Origin: an uncultured Bacilli bacterium
GTDB lineage: Bacteria; Bacillota_I; Bacilli_A; RF39; UBA660
Assembly: GCA_944332265.1 (NCBI GenBank)
Contig: CALVJQ010000007.1
Span: 1-62,255, forward strand
Direction: 5' to 3'
Length of the DNA: 62,255 nt
Below are positions 1 to 6,420 of the stretch, piece by piece. The notes beneath the pieces are model-generated. The model did not search any database and was not told where the DNA came from. It saw only the letters and a program-made list of their open reading frames with translations. Each line of letters begins with the position of its first letter. Positions within the stretch are counted from its first letter, which is position 1. Position numbers and translations under genes: made by a program.

Positions 1-49
1 TAATACCAGTTTTAACTGTTTTTGTTATTGTGTCATTTTTCTTATTCAT
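1..49 (-). CDS. N-terminus of an unidentified protein (partial)
   Basis: Only the first 16 codons lie in the window, reading MNKKNDTITKTVKTGI, and the gene runs off the left edge. The ATG at 47-49 is preceded by a strong GGAGGT ribosome binding site with good spacing. Upstream is a TATAAT -10 box (about 90-95) and a palindrome at 62-81. I do not recognise the protein from so few residues; a lysine/threonine-rich cytosolic N-terminus without a signal peptide is all that can be said. Confidence 0.6.
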   Translation of the reverse strand, partial: MNKKNDTITKTVKTGI

Positions 50-61
50 AATTGACCTCCT

Positions 62-81
62 CAACAAATTACTATTTGTTG
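62..81. promoter_or_regulatory. Palindromic operator candidate
   Basis: CAACAAAT-tact-ATTTGTTG is a perfect 8-bp inverted repeat with a 4-nt centre. It lies between the TATAAT -10 box at about 90-95 and the ribosome binding site of the gene that starts at 49, so a bound dimeric repressor would cover the transcription start. No T-run follows it, so it does not look like a terminator. I cannot assign it to a known regulator family. Confidence 0.5.
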
Positions 82-112
82 TTTAGATAATTATATCATT
101 TATTTTTTTTTA

Positions 113-144
113 AAAAAAGATGGGAATACCTATTAGATATTCCC
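113..144 (-). terminator. Second terminator after tRNA-Met
   Basis: Read on the minus strand, GGGAATA and TATTCCC form a 7-bp stem with a 9-nt loop, followed by ATC and a T7 run. It lies behind a first terminator and so backs it up, insulating the gene at the left edge. Confidence 0.6.
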
Positions 145-146
145 AA

Positions 147-171
147 TAAAAAACTAGGCTTAAAACCTAGT
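147..171 (-). terminator. Terminator of the tRNA-Met gene
   Basis: Minus-strand stem ACTAGG/CCTAGT with a 7-nt loop, followed directly by six T residues, 15 nt after the tRNA CCA end. Confidence 0.65.
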
Positions 172-185
172 AAAATAATCAAAAT

Positions 186-262
186 TGGTAGCGACGGTGT
201 GATTCGAACACACGACCTGCCGGGTATGAACCGGATGCTCTAGCCAACTGAGCTACATCGCC
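186..262 (-). tRNA. tRNA-Met (CAT), elongator type
   Basis: The minus strand folds as a full cloverleaf. The acceptor arm GGCGATG pairs with CGTCGCT (with G-T wobbles), the D arm is GCTC/GAGC, the anticodon loop is TTCATAC (anticodon CAT), and the T arm is GTGTG/CACAC around TTCGAAT. The CCA end is encoded at 186-188. The G1-U72 pair at the acceptor end differs from the C-A mismatch of initiator tRNA, and the overall sequence resembles Firmicutes elongator tRNA-Met. The outermost anticodon-stem pair (T27-C43) is mismatched. The gene has its own promoter and two terminators. Confidence 0.93.
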
Positions 263-281
263 ATAAAAAGTAAGCAAATTA

Positions 282-310
282 AATATATCATAATAGATTC
301 GATTTGACAA
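282..310 (-). promoter_or_regulatory. Promoter of tRNA-Met
   Basis: A -35 TTGTCA (305-310) and a -10 TATATT (282-287) are separated by exactly 17 nt. The expected transcription start is about 13 nt before the tRNA 5' end. Confidence 0.6.
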
Positions 311-340
311 TACTTTTTTTGCTTTTTTAAGATATTTTTG

Positions 341-1261
341 CTATTTTTTGGCTTTTTCTAAACGTAAATTAAATGGTTCTAAGGTTTCTTTGTTTCTTAA
401 ATCAAGGTTGTAATATTTTAGTAAGTTAGAGATACTTTGTTCTCCATCTATTATAGCAGTAAAAAAAGAAATTAATGATTGGGGATCATCTTGATAATAA
501 GTAAATAATTTTAGGGCATATATATTTGATACTATATACCCAAAAGCATTGTGTTCAGCATATGTTATACATTGTTTAATTCCAGAAACTAGTTCAGGAT
601 TTTGAAGTACTTTGTTTGTATAAATTAGTAATTGATGATTTTCTTCTAATGTTCTTGCGTGATCTTGGCAATTTTGAATTCTTATAATATTATGTTTAGT
701 TTCTAATTTATCTTGTTTTAATAATTCGCTTAATTCATAAATAGTAATATATTCAATTAAGATACTTAGTAATTCACGATAATGAATATTACTTATAACT
801 CGGTTAAAATTGGTTGTTATATGTTTAGATAATAAAGCATGAATATATTCATGGGCAGCTGCTACTATTTCAATAGATGCTAGTTTATTACTTAAATAAA
901 ATTTTTTTATTATATGTGTATCTCCTTGAACATCAGATTCTAAAGTTGCTTCAAAAGCATTAGGAATTTCTTCTAAAGTAATTAAATCGTTATATTCACT
1001 TATAGTATTGGTATATCTTGAAGAAAATATTTTATCTAGTATTTCTTGGATATAAGATTTTAATTCTTCAATAGTTAAAGTTGTATATTGAAAAGTTTTA
1101 GGATCAGGTAGTTTAATTTCTTTTAGTCTTTTTAAAATATTATTATAAACTTTTGCTCCTCTACTAAATTTGAACTCTTGATATGTAGTATCGTAGTTAT
1201 ATAAGCGACAATCAGTTTCAAAGTCTTTTGTTTGCTTTAAAATAGCTTCTAATTCTGTCAT
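341..1261 (-). CDS. HExxH metalloprotease-like protein of unknown function
   Basis: This is a 306-residue protein without signal peptide or membrane segment. Residues 137-141 read HEYIH, a zinc-protease HExxH motif in a helical context (AAAHEYIHALL). A glutamate at 163 within YRELL, about 22 residues further, is placed like the third zinc ligand of gluzincins. A later stretch (about 235-290) with NAFGYIVSNIYALKLF recalls the C-terminal helices of M3-type oligopeptidases, but the protein is about half the length of an M3 enzyme. I infer a compact cytosolic metallopeptidase or a derivative. The ATG follows an AGAAGG ribosome binding site. It is a single gene between the rseP terminator and tRNA-Met. 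Confidence 0.6.
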   Translation of the reverse strand: MTELEAILKQTKDFETDCRLYNYDTTYQEFKFSRGAKVYNNILKRLKEIKLPDPKTFQYTTLTIEELKSYIQEILDKIFSSRYTNTISEYNDLITLEEIPNAFEATLESDVQGDTHIIKKFYLSNKLASIEIVAAAHEYIHALLSKHITTNFNRVISNIHYRELLSILIEYITIYELSELLKQDKLETKHNIIRIQNCQDHARTLEENHQLLIYTNKVLQNPELVSGIKQCITYAEHNAFGYIVSNIYALKLFTYYQDDPQSLISFFTAIIDGEQSISNLLKYYNLDLRNKETLEPFNLRLEKAKK

Positions 1262-1390
1262 TTAATTACCTTCTATCTTTTTAATTTACTTAATCTATTA
1301 TCAACTATATCGTAGTTTATCTGGTTTATTAAATCTTTTTTAGGTGTTTTTTCTAAGTGCTTATTTTAGCATTGTTTTGTTTTTTTAGCA

Positions 1391-1413
1391 AATAAAAAGA
1401 GCTTTTTAGCTCT
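1391..1413 (-). terminator. Terminator of the uppS-cdsA-rseP operon
   Basis: Minus-strand AGAGC-TAAAAA-GCTCT followed by TTTTTA. The hairpin overlaps the rseP stop codon (TAG). Confidence 0.65.
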
Positions 1414-2473
1414 ATAAAATTAAAGTTATTACATCATGAATTGTTACATATATCATTAATAATAAAAGTAAAGCAAAGAAGATTGTAGTAGTAATTGCTT
1501 CTACTTTAGCATTTACTTTTTTACGAGTTATTAATTCAATTAATAAGAATAATACATGTCCACCATCTAAAGCTGGGATAGGAAGAATATTCATAATACC
1601 TAGATTAATACTTAAGTAAGCTGTTAAGAATATAATACTTGATATTCCTGCTTCTCTTGTTTCTCCTACTACGGTGTATATGCCAACAGGACCTGATAAG
1701 TTATTAATTGATAATCCTCCTGTAAAAAGATTAACTAATGTTAAACACATTTGATCTAAAGTACTAAAGAATTTTTGGAAAGCATATTTAATTGCCGGAA
1801 CAAAGCCTTTAGATACTTCATTTTTTATTTCAATACCAAATACTCGTGATTCGTTTCCTTCTTCATCTTTAGTTATTTCTGGAACGATTTCGTATGTATC
1901 GCTTGTACCATCTTTATGTTTAACTGTTATATCATATTTATCGTCTTCACTTTTTAGAAGTAATAGTAATTGGGCTTTATCCCAAGTTGTTACTTTTGTA
2001 TCATTTACAGCAGTAATTACATCACCGGCTACTATACCAGCTTCGGCAACTGGTTTACCTTCTGTTACATTATATATAACAGGTTTTAAAGATTGAGCTC
2101 CCCAAATAAGGGCGATAATAAATAATAATATAATAGCTAACAGGAAGTTATTAAATACACCAGCGACAAGAATTATTAATCTTTGATACCAAGGACGATT
2201 ACACATAAATTTATCTTTAGGAATTTTTTCGGAATCATCGTCCTCATATATTTCTCCAGCCATTTGAACATAACCACCAATAGGTAGTGCTCTAATAGAA
2301 TAATTTATTCCATCTTTTCCTTTAATTGTTTTAATTAATGGTCCCATGCCAATAGAAAATTCATAAATATGAACACCACTTTTTTTGGCTGTTATGAAAT
2401 GACCAAATTCATGAACAAATACTAAGATACCAAGAATTAAAATAAATAATAGAATGTTAATAATTGTTCCCAT
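1412..2473 (-). CDS. rseP: RseP/RasP site-2 zinc metalloprotease
   Basis: Intramembrane protease of the S2P (M50) family that cuts anti-sigma factors and leftover signal peptides in the membrane. The HEFGH zinc motif is at residues 21-25 inside the first membrane helix. The GVFNNFLLAI segment (about 105-114) corresponds to the conserved second helix. A PDZ domain covers about 125-200. The third-ligand motif LPIPALDGGH is at 297-306, and a last membrane helix ends the protein. The length of 353 residues is usual for Gram-positive RasP. The ATG sits behind AAGGTGATTAA. It is the last gene of an operon, 13 nt after cdsA. In most Firmicutes dxr lies between cdsA and rseP; here it does not. Confidence 0.95.
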   Translation of the reverse strand: MGTIINILLFILILGILVFVHEFGHFITAKKSGVHIYEFSIGMGPLIKTIKGKDGINYSIRALPIGGYVQMAGEIYEDDDSEKIPKDKFMCNRPWYQRLIILVAGVFNNFLLAIILLFIIALIWGAQSLKPVIYNVTEGKPVAEAGIVAGDVITAVNDTKVTTWDKAQLLLLLKSEDDKYDITVKHKDGTSDTYEIVPEITKDEEGNESRVFGIEIKNEVSKGFVPAIKYAFQKFFSTLDQMCLTLVNLFTGGLSINNLSGPVGIYTVVGETREAGISSIIFLTAYLSINLGIMNILPIPALDGGHVLFLLIELITRKKVNAKVEAITTTIFFALLLLLMIYVTIHDVITLIL

Positions 2474-2486
2474 TTAATCACCTTGC

Positions 2487-3308
2487 TTATCTCATTAAGT
2501 TAATTATATTTATGATAATTATATAACCATATATTACAAAGGTCATACTATCAAAACGATCTAGAATACCACCGTGTCCAGGCATAATATTAGAAAAATC
2601 TTTTATATTGTTTTCTCTTTTCATTTTACTAAAGAATAAGTCACCTAATTGACCTAAGATACTTAAGAATAAAGTCATTATGATTAAAGCAATAATGTTA
2701 ATATTACTAGTAATAACATTATAATAATAAATAGATGCTATGGCAGTACCTAGTATGGAACCAGCTATACTACCTTCAACAGACTTCTTAGGAGATACTT
2801 TAGGTATTAGTTTATGTTTACCGATTAAGCATCCTATTAACATTGCAAATGTATCAGTCATAGTAGCAATTAAAATTAAGTATAATAGTAACCATTTATT
2901 ACCAAAGAATAGAAGCATTAATAAATTAAAGAATAAACCAATAAAAATAGTAGTTCCTAATAAATAGAAAGCCTCTTTAGTAGTATATTTATCTTTTGTA
3001 TCAAATATACTAGGAATAAGAATAATTAAAATAGATATTCCAATAGCAGCAAATGATACTCCATTATAAATATATGAAGCATTAATACTATTTAGAGTTA
3101 TAAGTTCCATACAAATAAAGCCTATTATAGTCATTATTTTAGGATATGGTTTATGACTTTCTTTTAATGTTAAAGTTTCTTTATATGATAAAGCGGCTAA
3201 AATACCAGCTGCTACGGCCATTAAGATAGTACTTATTTTAGTAGGTAAAACAAATAAGAGAATAACAGCTAGAACTAAAATTGCTGCAGTTATGATTCTT
3301 TTTTTCAT
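2487..3308 (-). CDS. cdsA: Phosphatidate cytidylyltransferase
   Basis: Makes CDP-diacylglycerol from phosphatidic acid and CTP, the branch point to all membrane phospholipids. The protein has 273 residues with about seven or eight hydrophobic helices. The CdsA signature lies near the C-terminus ([13 protein letters not shown] from about residue 243) with the catalytic aspartates, preceded by a second conserved stretch [13 protein letters not shown]. The start ATG overlaps the TGA stop of uppS (ATGA), so the two are translationally coupled. The overlap also shows that UGA works as a stop codon in this organism. A plus-strand open frame inside it is a shadow. Confidence 0.95.
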   Translation of the reverse strand: MKKRIITAAILVLAVILLFVLPTKISTILMAVAAGILAALSYKETLTLKESHKPYPKIMTIIGFICMELITLNSINASYIYNGVSFAAIGISILIILIPSIFDTKDKYTTKEAFYLLGTTIFIGLFFNLLMLLFFGNKWLLLYLILIATMTDTFAMLIGCLIGKHKLIPKVSPKKSVEGSIAGSILGTAIASIYYYNVITSNINIIALIIMTLFLSILGQLGDLFFSKMKRENNIKDFSNIMPGHGGILDRFDSMTFVIYGYIIIINIINLMR

Positions 3309-4012
3309 TTTTTATTTCCTCCGAATCTTCTTTCACGATTATTATAGATATCAATAGCTTTTTCAAATTCTTCTTCTGTAAAATCTGGGAAATATATTTT
3401 AGGGAAATACATTTCAGCATAACTTAATTCATATAACATGAAATTACTTATGCGTTCTTCACCACTTGTTCTAATTAAGTAGTCGATTGGTGGTAGTTCA
3501 TTATACATATATTTATATAATAACTTTTCATTAATATCATCAATAGTTATTTGACCTTCTTGAATATCTTGGGCAATTTTTTTAGTAGCATCAGTTATTT
3601 CTTGTTGACCTCCGTAATTTAAACAAATATTAAAAATACCTTTAGTATTATTTTTGGTTTTTTCTGTAATGTATTCCATAGCTTCTAGAACATCTGGTCT
3701 TAAGTTATCACGACGACCAGAGAAAACTATTTTTATGTTTTCTTCATGAATTTTATTACATTCTTTTTTAAACATATCGACAAATAAGTCCATTAGGTAT
3801 TTTACTTCTTCTTCAGCACGTTTAAAGTTTTCAGTTGAAAAAGCAAAAACACTTAGAACTTTAACACCTTTATTAATTATATATGGTGCAAGTGTACGAA
3901 TGTTTTTAAATCCTTTTTGATGGCCTTTTAATTGAGGAAGGCCTTTTTCTTTTGCCCAGCGACGATTGCCATCTAATATTATAGCAACATGTTCGGGATA
4001 TATTTTTTCCAT
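3305..4012 (-). CDS. uppS: Isoprenyl (undecaprenyl) diphosphate synthase
   Basis: Cis-prenyltransferase that builds the C55 lipid carrier for peptidoglycan and other cell-wall polymers. [12 protein letters not shown] places the catalytic Asp at residue 14, and the substrate-binding [11 protein letters not shown] motif is near residue 180. The length of 235 residues is a little short but within the family range. It is the first gene of the uppS-cdsA-rseP operon, with a good sigma-A promoter at 4035-4063 and an AAGGA ribosome binding site. No frr or ribosomal genes precede it, unlike in many relatives. Confidence 0.95.
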   Translation of the reverse strand: MEKIYPEHVAIILDGNRRWAKEKGLPQLKGHQKGFKNIRTLAPYIINKGVKVLSVFAFSTENFKRAEEEVKYLMDLFVDMFKKECNKIHEENIKIVFSGRRDNLRPDVLEAMEYITEKTKNNTKGIFNICLNYGGQQEITDATKKIAQDIQEGQITIDDINEKLLYKYMYNELPPIDYLIRTSGEERISNFMLYELSYAEMYFPKIYFPDFTEEEFEKAIDIYNNRERRFGGNKK

Positions 4013-4034
4013 TTACATCAATCCTTCTTAGTAA

Positions 4035-4063
4035 ATTATACTATTTTATAATAGTAAAGGCAA
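4035..4063 (-). promoter_or_regulatory. Promoter of uppS-cdsA-rseP
   Basis: -35 TTGCCT (4058-4063), 17-nt spacer, -10 TATAAT (4035-4040). The start ATG of uppS follows 23 nt after the -10 box, with a ribosome binding site between. Confidence 0.65.
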
Positions 4064-4147
4064 GAAAGATAAAATTGATTAATGATGGAAAATTTATTAT
4101 TTTTTTGATTTTGTGTTATTATATATTTATTCAAAGGGGTTTTTATA

Positions 4148-4606
4148 ATGAAGAGTTTAAGTATATGGATATTAGATTATTTAGATAGTCATTTATATGA
4201 AGAGATAAGTATAGATATTTTAAGTAATTATATAGGATATGATAAGTATTATATAATGAAGATATTTAAAAATGATGTTGGAATATCTATTAAAACTTAT
4301 ATTAATCAACAAAAAATAATTAATAGTTTAAAATTATTAGAAGAAGATTCTTATTTATTAAGTATAGCTTTGAATTCAGGATATAATTCTTTAGAATATT
4401 ATTCAGAAGTATTTAGTAAAATTATGGGAGTAAGTCCTTCTATATATCGAAAGTATTTATTAGGTATTTGTAAAGAAGAAGAAAGAGTTATTATAGAAAG
4501 TTCATTACTATTATTAGGTGAGCTTAAAAGTAAAATTGATAAAATACGTTATAAGAAAGATATTAATGTATTAGCTTATAATAATAAAAATAAGAAATGT
4601 GCATAA
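4148..4606 (+). CDS. AraC-type helix-turn-helix regulator (DNA-binding domain only)
   Basis: The protein has 152 residues. Residues 5-105 form a complete AraC/XylS double HTH: a first helix-turn-helix around ISIDILSNYIGYDKYYIMKI, then the second around SIALNSGYNSLEYYSEVF, ending with the typical MGVSPSIYRK. No ligand-binding domain precedes it. About 45 residues follow, rich in Lys and Asn and without recognisable fold. It is transcribed divergently from uppS and converges on the next gene, sharing a bidirectional terminator. The ATG follows AAAGGGG. An extended -10 (TGTTATTAT) lies upstream at about 4113-4121. The target is unknown; as a DNA-binding domain without sensor it could act like a MarA/SoxS-type regulator controlled by its own level. 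Confidence 0.85.
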   Translation: MKSLSIWILDYLDSHLYEEISIDILSNYIGYDKYYIMKIFKNDVGISIKTYINQQKIINSLKLLEEDSYLLSIALNSGYNSLEYYSEVFSKIMGVSPSIYRKYLLGICKEEERVIIESSLLLLGELKSKIDKIRYKKDINVLAYNNKNKKCA

Positions 4607-4624
4607 CATTTCTTTTATTTTATT
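4593..4624. terminator. Bidirectional terminator
   Basis: AGAAATGT-GCATA-ACATTTCT with a T-rich tract on the plus side (TTTATTTTATT) and a T-rich tract on the minus side (TATTTTTATTATT). It serves both the AraC-type gene and the convergent exported protein gene. Confidence 0.65.
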
Positions 4625-5751
4625 ATTTGATCAATTGAAATAATATTAGAGTTTATTGATCCTGAAGCACTAATAAATTGATTATCTTTATAAACCATAT
4701 AAATATTAAATGGATAAGTATTATTTTTTAATGGTTCACCTACTTGTTCTATGTATATACAATCACTTGTATTATCATTACATAAATAAGTTCCTCTTAA
4801 ATTTATAATAGCTTCTTCTTTGTTAGAAGGATAATATCCAGTATATATAACTTCATTTATATCCCAAGATGATAAATTATTATTTGTTACAAAACCATTT
4901 TTATTAAAATAGTCTTTAGTCATTTTAATAAGTTCTTCTTTAGAAGGAAGATTAAGAGATGGATTTTCAAACAAAAGATTGGAAATAGAAGTAATTTCTT
5001 GGTTTTCATTTAATTTTATATAGATGTTATTATCATATGAGCCATCTTTTTTTACTTCATCTAATTGAGCATTATATACACACGTTGTTAAATCATTTTG
5101 ACAATGGAAATTACTAACTATATAGTATACTTTTTCATTATTAATAGTCTTAGTATATTGAATATCTTTTATATTCCAGTAATCAAGAGTTTCATTATCA
5201 ATTAAATTATGTTTTTGATAATATTCTTTTATTATATTTGATATTTTTTCTTGAAATTCGTTATTGGTAGATAGAGTTTCTTCTTCTTTTAGGAGTTCTT
5301 CATTAGAAGTTTGAGAAATAGATTTTATTTGGTATTTATCTTTAGTAATGGAAACTTCTAGATAAATTAGATAATTAGGTTCAGTAGTTAGTTCTTGTTC
5401 AACATAGATACAAGTTTCATCTTGGTTAAGGCATTTATAATTACCTTCTACTTTATAATAATAAGTGTCTTCTTTTTCGTTATAGCCAATATAGGTAATT
5501 GATGTTATATGCCAATAATCTAGGTTATCTTCAGTAATTAAATTATTTTGAAAATAGTAATCTTTTAGTAAAGTAGTTAATTCATCTTTAGTAGTTGATG
5601 TTGCTTTAGTAAGATAGTCGGTTTTTATTTCTTGGGGTTTAGTTTGAGTTTCTCCTTTTTTTAGATAAATAATACCAATTATAATTATAGATAAGAAGAA
5701 GATTATACCTATTATAATTAAAAAAGAACTTCTTTTTGCATGTTCAATCAT
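4615..5751 (-). CDS. Membrane-anchored exported protein with three tandem repeats
   Basis: This 378-residue protein has one N-terminal membrane helix (about residues 10-30) and is otherwise extracellular. I do not recognise the family. Three repeats of about 100 residues can be aligned by eye. Each starts with a helix of the type LLKDYYFQNNLI, continues with DYW-x-I-x-x-I-x-Y, and ends with a pair of cysteines (C-x5/6-C) followed by hydrophobic-tyrosine residues (CIYVEQ, CVYNAQ, CIYIEQ). The Cys pairs suggest one disulfide per repeat outside the cell. The ATG at 5751 has only a weak ribosome binding site (AAGTGAC). It shares a terminator with the AraC-type gene, and no function can be given from context. 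Confidence 0.7.
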   Translation of the reverse strand: MIEHAKRSSFLIIIGIIFFLSIIIIGIIYLKKGETQTKPQEIKTDYLTKATSTTKDELTTLLKDYYFQNNLITEDNLDYWHITSITYIGYNEKEDTYYYKVEGNYKCLNQDETCIYVEQELTTEPNYLIYLEVSITKDKYQIKSISQTSNEELLKEEETLSTNNEFQEKISNIIKEYYQKHNLIDNETLDYWNIKDIQYTKTINNEKVYYIVSNFHCQNDLTTCVYNAQLDEVKKDGSYDNNIYIKLNENQEITSISNLLFENPSLNLPSKEELIKMTKDYFNKNGFVTNNNLSSWDINEVIYTGYYPSNKEEAIINLRGTYLCNDNTSDCIYIEQVGEPLKNNTYPFNIYMVYKDNQFISASGSINSNIISIDQIIK

Positions 5752-5792
5752 TTTGTCACTTCCTATTATATAAATTATAACATTATAGTAAT

Positions 5793-5820
5793 TAAAAAAA
5801 CAACTGATATAACAGTTGTT
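5793..5820 (-). terminator. Terminator of rpsP-khpA
   Basis: Minus-strand AACAACTG-TTATAT-CAGTTGTT followed by T7. It ends the operon directly after the khpA stop. Confidence 0.7.
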
Positions 5821-6065
5821 TAGAATGAATCGATATTAATCTTAACGTTTTTAATACCTAAGATATAAGCATGAGCTTGAACTAAAGTACGAATAGCTTT
5901 AGCGTTTTTGCCATTACGTCCGATAACAGTGCCCATGTCACTTTCGTGAACAATTATTTCTAAGATTGTAGCATCTTCTTCGCCACCGAATTGTTGCACG
6001 CTTACCATATCAGGTTCTTTAACGATACTTTTAACTAAATACTCAGTAAACTCTTTTAAATTCAT
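5820..6065 (-). CDS. khpA: KH-domain RNA-binding protein KhpA
   Basis: The protein of 81 residues is a single type-II KH domain with the GxxG loop as GRNGKNAKAIRTL (about 49-61). It is the YlqC/KhpA family, which forms a heterodimer with KhpB (Jag/EloR) and binds RNA, affecting cell elongation and division in streptococci. It lies 2 nt after rpsP, the usual place for this gene. The rimM-trmD-rplS genes that normally follow are missing here because a terminator follows at once. Confidence 0.92.
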   Translation of the reverse strand: MNLKEFTEYLVKSIVKEPDMVSVQQFGGEEDATILEIIVHESDMGTVIGRNGKNAKAIRTLVQAHAYILGIKNVKINIDSF

Positions 6066-6067
6066 AA

Positions 6068-6343
6068 TTATTTACCTTCTTTTTTAGAATCAGTATATTT
6101 AGCTATAATACCTTTTTTGCTTAGTAAATTTTTTACTGTATCAGTTGGTTGAGCACCTTGTGATAGCCAATATAAAGCTTTTTCTTCATCAATACTTACT
6201 TCATATTCAGCTGGAATTGGATTGTATGTTCCAATTGTATCAATAAATCTTCCATCTCTTGGACTACGAGCATCAGCGGCTACAATACGATAAAATGGTC
6301 TTTGTTTAGAACCGCCTCTTTTTAATCTTAATTTAACTGCCAT
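6068..6343 (-). CDS. rpsP: 30S ribosomal protein bS16
   Basis: Protein of 91 residues matching bS16 over its full length, from [19 protein letters not shown] through SRDG-type [11 protein letters not shown] to [10 protein letters not shown]. It is a primary assembly protein of the 30S 5' domain. It is the first gene of the rpsP-khpA pair, with a GGAGGGA ribosome binding site and a consensus promoter (TTGACA-17-TATATT) whose -35 box lies in the terminator of the gene upstream. Confidence 0.97.
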   Translation of the reverse strand: MAVKLRLKRGGSKQRPFYRIVAADARSPRDGRFIDTIGTYNPIPAEYEVSIDEEKALYWLSQGAQPTDTVKNLLSKKGIIAKYTDSKKEGK

Positions 6344-6371
6344 ATTATTCCCTCCTTTGCTTAGCGATATT

Positions 6372-6400
6372 AATATAACAGATAATTAAAAGGCTGTCAA
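6372..6400 (-). promoter_or_regulatory. Promoter of rpsP
   Basis: Perfect -35 TTGACA (6395-6400), 17-nt spacer, -10 TATATT (6372-6377). The -35 hexamer forms part of the downstream arm of the terminator hairpin of the preceding surface-protein gene. Confidence 0.7.
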
Positions 6401-6420
6401 CCTTTTTTGGTTAACAGTCT
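6384..6420 (-). terminator. Terminator of the 8717/6421 surface-protein pair
   Basis: Minus-strand GACTGTTAACC, loop of six A, then GGTTGACAGCC (two G-U pairs), followed by TTTTAATT. The hairpin begins next to the stop codon of the upstream gene and contains the rpsP -35 box. Confidence 0.65.

Noticed and set aside
3305-3308. Genetic code 4 (UGA = Trp), suggested by the AT-rich style
   Set aside because: UppS ends at UGA in an ATGA overlap with cdsA, and conserved tryptophans are encoded by TGG.
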